From positions 1 through 6,064 of the forward strand of contig WQZL01000153.1 in assembly GCA_009780755.1 (NCBI GenBank): a stretch of 6,064 bases of DNA. The letters are read 5' to 3'. Under the pieces are notes generated by a model, which was not told the origin of the DNA, did not search any database, and saw nothing but the letters and a program-made list of their open reading frames with translations. Position numbers and translations under genes: made by a program. Origin of the DNA: Promicromonosporaceae bacterium. Its GTDB lineage: Bacteria > Actinomycetota > Actinomycetes > Actinomycetales > Cellulomonadaceae. Positions 1 to 5,956 of this stretch are shown here, piece after piece (positions within the stretch are counted from its first letter, which is position 1; each line of letters opens with the position of its first letter).

Positions 1-180
1 AGAGGCCGTGATGCGGTTGTAATACTTAGGCTCGCTCCACTCGCGGCCAATGTGCGTAAAGTACGCTCCCTTGAAGTCGGAACCCCGCCCATCCGGTGGC
101 GAGAAGTAGTCCTCCAAGAGTGCGACGGCCAGGTCGCTGTTCTCGGGTTCAAGGATGACGGGGAGCTTGGGATTTGCCAT
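1..180 (-). CDS. Partial hypothetical protein, possibly DUF6308-like (3' end beyond window)
   Basis: The first 60 codons of a minus-strand gene are present; the rest lies beyond base 1. The protein starts MANPKLPVILEPENSD and continues with an acidic, aromatic-rich stretch (LLEDYF near residues 21-26, FKGAYF near 36-41, then NRITA near 55-59). From memory, the pattern of an LLxxYF helix, a K/T-GAYF segment and a (D/N)RITA segment resembles the N-terminus of actinobacterial DUF6308 proteins, whose function is unknown to me. No signal peptide or membrane segment is visible. The ATG at 180-178 fits where such proteins begin, but no Shine-Dalgarno sequence precedes it. The only upstream in-frame start is a GTG at 207-205, inside the pyk terminator hairpin, before an in-frame stop at 216-214. 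The gene may be leaderless, weakly translated, or dependent on read-through from pyk. The ORF is secure; the family is a guess. Confidence 0.65.
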   Translation of the reverse strand, partial: MANPKLPVILEPENSDLAVALLEDYFSPPDGRGSDFKGAYFTHIGREWSEPKYYNRITAS

Positions 181-183
181 GCG

Positions 184-235
184 AAAAGCATACGCGAAGA
201 GGCCCACAGGTAGTTACCTGTGGGCCTCTTCGCGT
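184..235 (-). terminator. Rho-independent terminator of pyk (perfect 21-bp inverted repeat)
   Basis: Arms at 192-212 and 215-235 are perfect inverted complements, separated by only two bases (213-214). In RNA the innermost pairs would open to give a usable loop. The stem is GC-rich and begins 11 bp after the pyk stop codon. On the minus strand it is followed by a short tract of four T (187-184). On the plus strand no T tract follows, so it points to termination of leftward transcription only. The T tract is short, but the stem is unusually long and perfect. The right flank of the element lies within about 12 bp of the next gene's ATG. Confidence 0.85.
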
Positions 236-246
236 CGCTAGTTACA

Positions 247-1683
247 TCAGGCGGCGTTACGGCCGGTGTCGTAGGAGCCGATCTTGTGTACCAGGATGTT
301 GTTGGTGGTGCCAACCTGGCCCACGGGGGCGCCCGAGACGATCACCACGCGGTCCCCCGGCTCGGCCATGCCGTTGGCCTGTAGGGTCGAGTCCACCTGG
401 GCCACCATCTCGTCTACGGAGTACACCGACGGCGCCTCATACGCCTCGATGCCCCAGGAAAGGGCGAGGGTCTTGTGCGTCTGGCTCAGCGGCGTGAAGG
501 CCAGGATTTGAATCTCTGAGCGCAGGCGCGACATGCGGCGGGCCGAGTCGCCGGACTGCGTAAACGTCACGAAGAACTTGACGTTTAGCTGCTCGCCGAT
601 CTCCTTGGCGGCCTGGGTGATGACGCCGGGGCGGGTGGCAGCGCGCGTGCCCAGGGGGGCGATGCGGTTGGCGCCGAGCTTCTCGGTGGCCTCAATGATC
701 TGCGCCATCGTTTGCACGGTGATGATCGGGAACTTGCCTACCGAGGTTTCCCCGGAGAGCATGACCGCGTCGGCGCCGTCGAGTACCGCGTTGGCGCAGT
801 CGGAAGCCTCGGCGCGGGTCGGGCGCGGATTGTCGGTCATCGATTCGAGTACCTGGGTGGCGACGATGACGGGCTTGGCGGCGCGGCGGGCCAGTTCGAC
901 GATGCGCTTTTGAATCAGCGGCACCTCCTCCAGCGGCATCTCCACGGCCAGGTCGCCTCGGGCCACCATGAAGGCGTCGAAGGCCCGGATAACTTCTTCG
1001 AGGTTATCGATGGCCTGCGGCTTTTCCAGCTTGGCGACGACGGGCACCACGATGCCCTCCTCGTCCATGATCTTGCGAACGTCGTCGTAATCCTTGGCGT
1101 TGCGCACGAAGGAGAGCGCGATGAAGTCGGCTCCCATCTTCAGCGCCCAGCGCAGGTCTTCCTCATCCTTTTCGGACATGGCGGGCACGGAGACGGCGGC
1201 GCCGGGCAGGTTGATGCCCTTGTTGTCCGAGACCGGGCCGGGAATCTCTACGACGGTCTTGACCCGGGGGCCGTCCACGGCGGTGACGCGCACGCGCACC
1301 TTGCCGTCGTCGATCAGCAGCGGGTCGCCCACCTTGGCGTCGTCAGCCAGACCCTTGTGAGTGGTCGAGCAGATTAGCTTGGTGCCCTCAATGTCTTCGG
1401 TGGTGATGGTGAACTCATCGCCGACATTCAGGTAGTGCTTCTCGCCACCGGCGAACTTGCCGAGCCTGATCTTTGGCCCCTGTAGGTCAACCAGGATGGC
1501 CACGTTCCGCCGTGAGGCGCTGGCGGCCGAGCGAACATTGTTGTAAACGGCCTCGTGCTCCTCGAAGGAGCCGTGGCTACGGTTGATTCGGGCCACATCC
1601 ATGCCCGCCGCGATCAGCTGCCGGAGGTTTTCCGGGCTGCTGGTGGCGGGTCCGATGGTGCAAACGATCTTGGCTTTGCGCAT
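247..1683 (-). CDS. pyk: Pyruvate kinase
   Basis: This cytosolic enzyme transfers phosphate from phosphoenolpyruvate to ADP, the last step of glycolysis. At 478 residues it has full family length. The N-terminal barrel opens with KIVCTIGPA and carries the substrate arginine R32 in RINRSHG. The B domain lies roughly at residues 70-167. The catalytic core shows K218 and E220 (VVAKLEKPQ), D244 in ARGDLAVE for Mg2+, and T276 in VATQVLESM. The C-terminal domain has a phosphate-effector-like loop (TQSGDSARR, 375-383) and the usual ending around SGAPVGQVGTTNN. LQGPKIR at 67-73 has Lys where K+-dependent kinases have Glu, so K+-independent activity is expected. The ATG start gives the canonical N-terminus. 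AAGG sits 8 bases upstream, with a second, too-close GGAG. The gene lies 65 bp after lgt; no clear promoter is visible in the gap, so read-through from the trp-lgt run is plausible. A strong terminator follows. Confidence 0.98.
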   Translation of the reverse strand: MRKAKIVCTIGPATSSPENLRQLIAAGMDVARINRSHGSFEEHEAVYNNVRSAASASRRNVAILVDLQGPKIRLGKFAGGEKHYLNVGDEFTITTEDIEGTKLICSTTHKGLADDAKVGDPLLIDDGKVRVRVTAVDGPRVKTVVEIPGPVSDNKGINLPGAAVSVPAMSEKDEEDLRWALKMGADFIALSFVRNAKDYDDVRKIMDEEGIVVPVVAKLEKPQAIDNLEEVIRAFDAFMVARGDLAVEMPLEEVPLIQKRIVELARRAAKPVIVATQVLESMTDNPRPTRAEASDCANAVLDGADAVMLSGETSVGKFPIITVQTMAQIIEATEKLGANRIAPLGTRAATRPGVITQAAKEIGEQLNVKFFVTFTQSGDSARRMSRLRSEIQILAFTPLSQTHKTLALSWGIEAYEAPSVYSVDEMVAQVDSTLQANGMAEPGDRVVIVSGAPVGQVGTTNNILVHKIGSYDTGRNAA

Positions 1684-1748
1684 TTCTCCAGCCTTGTTGG
1701 GATTTCGCCCCGGATGCGCCGGAGCCGACTAAGGGACAAGCCTACCGC

Positions 1749-2651
1749 TTAGGCAGGCACGATTTCGTCAGACTCGACCGGGATTGTCCTGCGCGCGTCA
1801 TCTTCGCGCTCCGGGTGCTTACGGCCGAGGAGGATAAAGGCAGCCAGGCCGCCCAGGAATAGCACCAACGACGTGATGACGTTAAGGCGAACATCGAGTC
1901 CGAAGATGCCAAAGGTGCTGGACGGATCCACGCGCAGCATCTCGATCCAGGTGCGTCCGGCGGTGTAGGCCACGACGTACAGCGCGAACACCCGGCCATG
2001 ACCCAAGCGCAAGCGTCGGTCTAGCCAGATGATGAGGAAGGCGGCGCCGACGTTCCACAGCGCCTCGTACAAGAACGTTGGGTGAAATAACGTGCCCTCG
2101 GCGAAACGCTGCCCGGTGGCCGGGTCAATCACCAGGTGGGCGGCGTCGATGCGCAGCCCCCAGGGCAGTGAGGTGGGCGCCCCGTATAGTTCCTGGTTGA
2201 AGTAGTTGCCGAATCGCCCGATAGCTTGGGCGAATAGCAGGCCGGGGGCCAGTGCGTCGGCGAGTACGGGCATCGACAGGTTGTGGCGACGGCAGGCGAT
2301 ATAGGCGCCGACCGCGCCACCGGCGATGCCACCCCAGATGGACAGGCCGGTAAAGCCGCCATCCCAGAATCGGATGATGTCCAGCGGGTCGCCGCCATCG
2401 CCGAAGTAGCGGCTAGGGGAAGAGAACACATGGTAGAGCCGGGCGCCAACGATGCCGAGGGGGAAAGCCCAGAACGCGATGTTCACCATGTCGTCCATAG
2501 TGCCGCCCTCGGTGCGGGTGGCGAAGCGCTTGCCGCCCACCCACACGGCGGCGATGACGCCAGCCAGAATGAGGATGGAGTAGAAACGAATCGGGAAGGA
2601 GCCGAGATCAAAACCGCTAACCGAGGGGCTGGGGATTGCTAGGGGAAGCAT
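1749..2651 (-). CDS. lgt: Prolipoprotein diacylglyceryl transferase
   Basis: This membrane enzyme moves a diacylglyceryl group from phosphatidylglycerol to the lipobox cysteine of prolipoproteins, the first maturation step. The 300-residue protein has several hydrophobic segments (about 23-40, 55-72, 103-120, 130-145, 199-210, 220-232 and 257-276). The family signature GRFGNYFNQELYG is at 145-157, containing the essential-type Arg (R146) and Asn residues. HPTFLYE is at 190-196. The late Arg/Glu/Arg cluster is in GRTWIEMLR (232-240), matching the region of E. coli R239. GLSIWGG at 102-108 has Trp where E. coli has the His103 of HGG; this is usual in actinobacteria. A charged tail of about 25 residues follows the last helix. 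The ATG overlaps the trpA stop by one base (TGATG) and is preceded by AAAGG with 7-base spacing, inside the end of trpA, which suggests translational coupling. This trpA-lgt linkage is known in mycobacteria. Confidence 0.98.
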   Translation of the reverse strand: MLPLAIPSPSVSGFDLGSFPIRFYSILILAGVIAAVWVGGKRFATRTEGGTMDDMVNIAFWAFPLGIVGARLYHVFSSPSRYFGDGGDPLDIIRFWDGGFTGLSIWGGIAGGAVGAYIACRRHNLSMPVLADALAPGLLFAQAIGRFGNYFNQELYGAPTSLPWGLRIDAAHLVIDPATGQRFAEGTLFHPTFLYEALWNVGAAFLIIWLDRRLRLGHGRVFALYVVAYTAGRTWIEMLRVDPSSTFGIFGLDVRLNVITSLVLFLGGLAAFILLGRKHPEREDDARRTIPVESDEIVPA

Positions 2652-3472
2652 CAGAGAACCTTTCTTCGAGCGCGGGCGACTCCGTCTGCCAGGTGTCCGG
2701 CCACGGCTTGGAGAGCGTCAAGGCGCGAAGCCCAGTCGGCATCAACGGAGAGCGCATTGACGAATGCGGAGCCGACGATGACGCCGTCCGCGTAGGCGCC
2801 AACAGCGGCAGCATGGTCGGCGGTGGTAATCCCTAGCCCCAGGCAGACGTGGTCTGCTCCGGCGGCGCGGGTGTTATCGACGAGCGTGCGGGCGGCAAGG
2901 TCGATCTCGTCGCGGGCGCCGGTGACACCCATATGCGAGGCCGCGTAGACGAAGCCGCGGGCGGCGGCGGCCGTCAAGGCCAGGCGGTCGGGGGTAGAGC
3001 TGGGCGCCACCAGAAACACGCGGTCGAGGTCGTGGGTTTTGGCTGCCTCGATCCAGGGGCCACCCTCGTCGGGAATCAGGTCGGGGGTGATTAGCCCTGC
3101 TCCCCCGGCTGCGGCCAGGTCGCGGGCGAAGGCGTCCACGCCGTAGCGCAGCACGGGGTTGTAGTAGCTCATTAGCAGCACCGGTACCTGCGGGGCGTGG
3201 GCGCCGATGGCCTCGATCACGGTGAATGCATCGCGCACGCGGGTGCCGCCCTTCAACGCTACCTCGGTTGCGCGCTGGATGACGGGGCCGTCCATCACCG
3301 GATCGGAGTACGGCACTCCCAGCTCGACGATGTCCACTCCGGCGTCCACCATTGTTTTTGCGGCCTCAATCGAGCCTTCGACGGAGGGGAAACCGACAGG
3401 CAGGTAGCCGATCAGCGCCGGGCGCCCCTCGGCGGCAAGGCGTTCAAGTTTCGCGGCGGTTTGCGAGGTCAT
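2651..3472 (-). CDS. trpA: Tryptophan synthase alpha subunit
   Basis: The alpha subunit cleaves indole-3-glycerol phosphate into indole and glyceraldehyde 3-phosphate and passes indole through a tunnel to TrpB in the alpha2-beta2 complex. At 273 residues it is a normal-length single (beta/alpha)8 barrel. The catalytic acids are visible: E50 in VELGVPYSDP and D61 in MDGPVIQ, equivalent to Salmonella E49 and D60. The mobile loop 6 is GVTGAR at 182-187 with the conserved threonine T184. The phosphate site is made by GLGIT (212-216) and DGVIVGSAFV (229-238). The ATG overlaps the trpB stop in an ATGA arrangement. A strong purine-rich Shine-Dalgarno sequence (complement of 3480-3487, GGGAGGGG) lies 7 bases upstream within the last codons of trpB. 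The overlap and the subunit partnership both point to coupled, near-equimolar translation with trpB. No key residue is missing. Confidence 0.98.
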   Translation of the reverse strand: MTSQTAAKLERLAAEGRPALIGYLPVGFPSVEGSIEAAKTMVDAGVDIVELGVPYSDPVMDGPVIQRATEVALKGGTRVRDAFTVIEAIGAHAPQVPVLLMSYYNPVLRYGVDAFARDLAAAGGAGLITPDLIPDEGGPWIEAAKTHDLDRVFLVAPSSTPDRLALTAAAARGFVYAASHMGVTGARDEIDLAARTLVDNTRAAGADHVCLGLGITTADHAAAVGAYADGVIVGSAFVNALSVDADWASRLDALQAVAGHLADGVARARRKVL

Positions 3473-4737
3473 TGAAGTTCCCCTCCCTCGGGGCCGAGTT
3501 TTACGCCCTCGTCTAGCAGGCCGAAGTATTTGGCGGCGGTGGCCACATCCTTATCTCCGCGCCCGGAGAGGTTGACGATGATTACCTGATCGCGCTTCCC
3601 GGCTGCCGCCATTTCGGTGCCGACCTTCATGGCTCCGGCCAGGGCGTGCGAGCTTTCCAGGGCCGGGATGATGCCCTCGGCGCGGCTAAGCACCTGGAAT
3701 GCCGCCATCGCCTCGGTGTCGGTGATGGGGCGGTAGGTGGCGCGGCCGATGTCGTGCAACCAGGAGTGTTCGGGGCCAACGGAGGGGTAGTCGAGTCCGG
3801 CGGAGATGGAGTGGCTGGGCAGGGTTTGGCCGTCCTCGTCTTGCAGCAGATAGGAGCGGGCGCCGTGGATCACACCGGGCACGCCGCCGGAGAAACGGGC
3901 CGAATGTAGGCCAGATTCAATGCCGTGACCGCCTCCCTCAAAGCCGTGGATCGCCACATCTTCATCGTCCAGGAAGGCGTTGAACAGGCCGAGCGCGTTG
4001 GAGCCGCCGCCTACGCAGGCGACGAGCGCGTCGGGCAGGCGACCAGTGCGGGCCAGAATCTGCTCGCGGGCCTCTTCGCCGATCACGTTGTGGAAGCCGC
4101 GCACCATCTCGGGGAAGGGGTGCGGGCCGGTGACGGTGCCGATCAGGTAGTGCGTTTGGGCCAGTTCGGCCACCCACTCGCGTAGGGCTTCATTGATCGC
4201 GTCTTTGAGGGTGCGCAGGCCGATGGTGACGGGCACCACGGTGGCGCCGAGCAACCGCATCCGCGAGACATTGAGGGCCTGCCGTTGCGTGTCCTTCTCC
4301 CCCATGTAGATCACGCAGTCGAGGTCGAGCAGCGCGGCGGCCGTCGCGGTGGCGACGCCGTGCTGGCCCGCGCCGGTTTCGGCGATCAGGCGGGTTTTGC
4401 CCATCCGTTTGGCGAGCAGGGCTTGGCCAAGCACGTTGTTGATCTTGTGGGAGCCGGTGTGGTTCAGGTCTTCTCGTTTGAGGAAGACTCGGTTTCCGGC
4501 CTCGCCGCCGCAGGCCATCGCGAACTTGGGGGCCTCGGTTAGCGGGGAGGGGCGGCCTACGTAGTCGCGTAGCAGCGTCCGCAGCTCCTCGTGGAAGGAA
4601 GGGTCGGCAATCGCCTTACGGTAGGCGGCTTCTAGCTCATCAAGCGCGGCGACCTGCGCCTCGGGCACCCAACGGCCGCCGAACTCGCCAAAATAAGGGC
4701 CGGGTTGCTGTGAAAGAGGAATCGTCACAACGGCCAA
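3469..4737 (-). CDS. trpB: Tryptophan synthase beta subunit (TTG start)
   Basis: This pyridoxal-phosphate enzyme condenses indole with L-serine to give tryptophan. The 422 residues show all hallmarks of the classic TrpB1 type. PYFGEFGGRWVPE is at 14-26. The Schiff-base lysine K98 is in LNHTGSHKINN. The catalytic glutamate E120 is in AETGAGQHGVATA. The phosphate-binding glycine loop GGGSNA is at 243-248. ISAGLDYPSVGPEH, at 311-324, is the serine/indole side. E361 is in ALESSHA, and S391 in LSGRGDKD contacts the cofactor ring nitrogen. The first available start is TTG at 4737-4735, two bases after the trpC stop; an AGG eight bases upstream could serve as ribosome binding site. The ORF is closed by a stop three codons further upstream. 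A GTG at 4728-4726 (codon 4) is the alternative, with a poorer upstream site. The family match is certain; the start is only probable. Confidence 0.98.
   Translation of the reverse strand: MAVVTIPLSQQPGPYFGEFGGRWVPEAQVAALDELEAAYRKAIADPSFHEELRTLLRDYVGRPSPLTEAPKFAMACGGEAGNRVFLKREDLNHTGSHKINNVLGQALLAKRMGKTRLIAETGAGQHGVATATAAALLDLDCVIYMGEKDTQRQALNVSRMRLLGATVVPVTIGLRTLKDAINEALREWVAELAQTHYLIGTVTGPHPFPEMVRGFHNVIGEEAREQILARTGRLPDALVACVGGGSNALGLFNAFLDDEDVAIHGFEGGGHGIESGLHSARFSGGVPGVIHGARSYLLQDEDGQTLPSHSISAGLDYPSVGPEHSWLHDIGRATYRPITDTEAMAAFQVLSRAEGIIPALESSHALAGAMKVGTEMAAAGKRDQVIIVNLSGRGDKDVATAAKYFGLLDEGVKLGPEGGELQ
3480..3487 (-). promoter_or_regulatory. Strong ribosome binding site for trpA within the end of trpB
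   Basis: The minus strand reads GGGAGGGG seven bases before the trpA ATG. It is the strongest Shine-Dalgarno-like sequence in the run and supports the ATG that overlaps the trpB stop. It lies within the codons for the Gly-Pro-Glu-Gly-Gly tail of TrpB. Confidence 0.75.
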
Positions 4738-4739
4738 GT

Positions 4740-5567
4740 CTAAGACCTACACGCGGGCCGGACCGCCCACAGGGAGGGATGTTGCCCGGCGGCAACCAAA
4801 TCCTTGATGGCTCGTTTCGGGTCTCCCCCGGCCAGGAGCGCCCTGCCCACCAGCACGGCGTCGGCACCAGCGCGGGCATACTCCATCACGTCATGGGGGC
4901 CACGCACGCCCGAATCGGCGAGGCGCACCACGCGGTCAGGGATCAATGGCGCCAGGTCGCGAAAGATGGTGCGATCCACCTTTGGGGTTTTCAGGTCGCG
5001 GGCGTTCACGCTAATCACTAGGGCGCCAGCGTCGAGGGCGCGTTTGACCTCATCGGCGGTGTGCGCCTCGACAATGGCCGTCATGCCGAGCGAGTGGGAG
5101 CGCTCTACTAGCGATTCGAGAGCGAGTTGATCCATAGCCGCAACGATGAGCAACACCGCGTCGGCTCCGCAGGCGCGAGCCTCCCAGAGCTGGTAGGTGG
5201 TGGTGATGAAATCTTTGTGCAGCACGGGAATGTCCACGGCGGCGCGGATTGCCGCCAGGTCGGCCAGGGAACCAGCGAAGCGACGCCGCTCGGTGATGAT
5301 CGAGATCATGGTGGCACCGCCGTCTTGACAGTCGGCGGCGAATCGGGCCGGGTCGTGGCTTAGGGCCGGGTCACCTTTGGCGATACCTTGACGCTTGATC
5401 TCGGCGATCATTGTCACAGATTCGGAGCGACGTAGGCGGGTGACCACCTCTTGGGCGCTGGGCTGGCGGGCGGCACGCTCCTTGAGTTGGTCGAGGCTGA
5501 CGGCGGCTTGGCGCACGGCCAAGTCTTCGCGCGCACCGGCGACTATGGATTCAAGGACCGTGGGCAT
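4740..5567 (-). CDS. trpC: Indole-3-glycerol phosphate synthase, altered beta1-alpha1 loop
   Basis: TrpC closes carboxyphenylamino-deoxyribulose phosphate into indole-3-glycerol phosphate, the substrate of TrpA. The 275-residue protein has the N-terminal helical extension (about 1-48) followed by a (beta/alpha)8 barrel. Expected catalytic positions are E56 and K58 (IAEIKR), K118 (LHKDF), E167 (IVEAH), N188 (SVNARDLKT) and S219 (ADSGVRGPHD). The phosphate-site strand ADAVLVG is at 235-241. Two features are unusual. The nearly invariant SSPSKG after the catalytic Lys is replaced, at equal length, by QGIAKG (60-65), losing the conserved Ser and Pro. The usual AESG is ADSG. All other hallmarks remain, so it is probably functional, but the changes deserve a check. 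The ATG lies 9 bp after the hisI stop with no evident Shine-Dalgarno sequence, so translation likely depends on ribosomes finishing hisI. No trpF domain is fused. Confidence 0.95.
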   Translation of the reverse strand: MPTVLESIVAGAREDLAVRQAAVSLDQLKERAARQPSAQEVVTRLRRSESVTMIAEIKRQGIAKGDPALSHDPARFAADCQDGGATMISIITERRRFAGSLADLAAIRAAVDIPVLHKDFITTTYQLWEARACGADAVLLIVAAMDQLALESLVERSHSLGMTAIVEAHTADEVKRALDAGALVISVNARDLKTPKVDRTIFRDLAPLIPDRVVRLADSGVRGPHDVMEYARAGADAVLVGRALLAGGDPKRAIKDLVAAGQHPSLWAVRPACRS

Positions 5568-5576
5568 GGGTCAAGG

Positions 5577-5918
5577 TTAGAGGATCAGCCCGCCATCGAA
5601 ACAACTGCGGGTGCCGGTATGGCAGGCGGCGCCGGTTTGAGCTACGCCGATGAGCAGCGCATCACCATCGCAATCTAGGGCCACGGACTTGACGATTTGG
5701 ATGTGTCCAGAGGTGTCGCCCTTGCGCCAGTATTCCTGCCGCGACCGTGACCAGAAGGTGACCCGGCCTTGCGTGAGAGTGCGGCGTAGAGCCTCGTCGT
5801 CCATCCAGCCGAGCATGAGTACCTCGGCGGTGTCATGCTGCTGAATGATGGCCGCCACTAGCCCCGCCTCATCACGCTTTAGCCGCTTGGCAATCTCCGC
5901 TTCTAGGGTCTCGTCCAC
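5577..5918 (-). CDS. hisI: Phosphoribosyl-AMP cyclohydrolase (GTG start)
   Basis: This cytosolic metalloenzyme hydrolyses the adenine ring of phosphoribosyl-AMP, the third step of histidine synthesis. It is the stand-alone cyclohydrolase (113 residues) with no HisE pyrophosphohydrolase domain. The motifs are complete: VLMLGWMDDEAL (33-44), TFWSRSRQEYWRKGDTSGH (54-72), the metal-binding DCDGD at 82-86, and QTGAACHTGTRSCF (94-107). Cysteines 83, 99 and 106 have the 16- and 7-residue spacing of the zinc ligands. The start is GTG at 5918-5916; AGGA (5929-5926) lies 7 bases upstream on the coding strand. An upstream ATG at 5927-5925 is out of frame. It appears to be the first gene of the minus-strand run, since a divergent gene starts 26 bp away. 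No other his gene is in the window. In mycobacteria hisI also lies upstream of the trp genes, but with hisF before it and trpE between. Confidence 0.97.
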   Translation of the reverse strand: MDETLEAEIAKRLKRDEAGLVAAIIQQHDTAEVLMLGWMDDEALRRTLTQGRVTFWSRSRQEYWRKGDTSGHIQIVKSVALDCDGDALLIGVAQTGAACHTGTRSCFDGGLIL

Positions 5919-5956
5919 TCCCCCATCCTGCCACGGCAGGTAGCATGCCCGGCATG
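5919..5956. promoter_or_regulatory. Divergent start region with two related palindromes
   Basis: The gap between the hisI GTG and the first lipoprotein ATG is only 26 bp. It contains the palindrome CCTGCCacGGCAGG at 5927-5940. A second palindrome, CATGCCcGGCATG, lies at 5944-5956 and covers both candidate ATGs of the lipoprotein. Both share TGCC/GGCA half-sites, with centres about 16-17 bp apart. The first palindrome also supplies the AGG Shine-Dalgarno triplet for each divergent gene. A dimeric repressor binding here could control both genes, but this is inference. No convincing -10 or -35 boxes were recognised, and any promoter must overlap the opposite coding sequence. Confidence 0.35.

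Larger units (their letters stand above)
247..5918 (-). other. Putative hisI-trpCBA-lgt(-pyk) operon
   Basis: Six same-strand genes run without interruption from hisI to the terminator after pyk. Junctions are 9 bp (hisI-trpC), 2 bp (trpC-trpB), a 4-bp overlap (trpB-trpA), a 1-bp overlap (trpA-lgt) and 65 bp (lgt-pyk). The first four imply one transcript with translational coupling. Membership of pyk is less sure, because 65 bp could hold a separate promoter, although I see no good -35/-10 pair there. The shared order trpC-trpB-trpA-lgt with pyk downstream is known from mycobacteria. No leader peptide or T-box precedes trpC, because hisI abuts it. Confidence 0.75.

Noticed and set aside
102..108. 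Lgt Trp-Gly-Gly instead of His-Gly-Gly as a lost catalytic residue (protein positions 106-108)
   Set aside because: Actinobacterial Lgt proteins commonly have Trp-Gly here, so it is a lineage feature and not a defect. The start and end given are protein residue positions.
178..191. ATG at 192-190 on the minus strand as an alternative start for the leftmost gene
   Set aside because: It is 11 bases from the chosen ATG and out of frame with the open reading frame.
174..497. Plus-strand 107-codon ORF across the pyk terminator
   Set aside because: It is Arg/Pro/Ser-rich shadow translation that runs through the terminator hairpin and antisense to the pyk end.
712..1377. Plus-strand 221-codon ORF antisense to pyk
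   Set aside because: It mirrors pyk in a GC-rich frame and is full of Gly, His, Asp and Val runs with no recognisable domain. pyk itself is certain.
1708..1724. Small hairpin in the lgt-pyk gap (6-bp stem with one wobble pair, 5-base loop)
   Set aside because: The stem is short and no T tract follows, so it does not support a terminator; chance is likely in GC-rich sequence.
1684..1748. Possible pyk promoter (a TTGTCC box in the gap)
   Set aside because: No acceptable -10 box lies 16-18 bases downstream of it, so it was not reported as a promoter.
3646..4542. Several plus-strand ORFs of 85-87 codons antisense to trpB
   Set aside because: These are typical shadow frames of a high-GC gene: no ribosome sites, no motifs and low-complexity composition.
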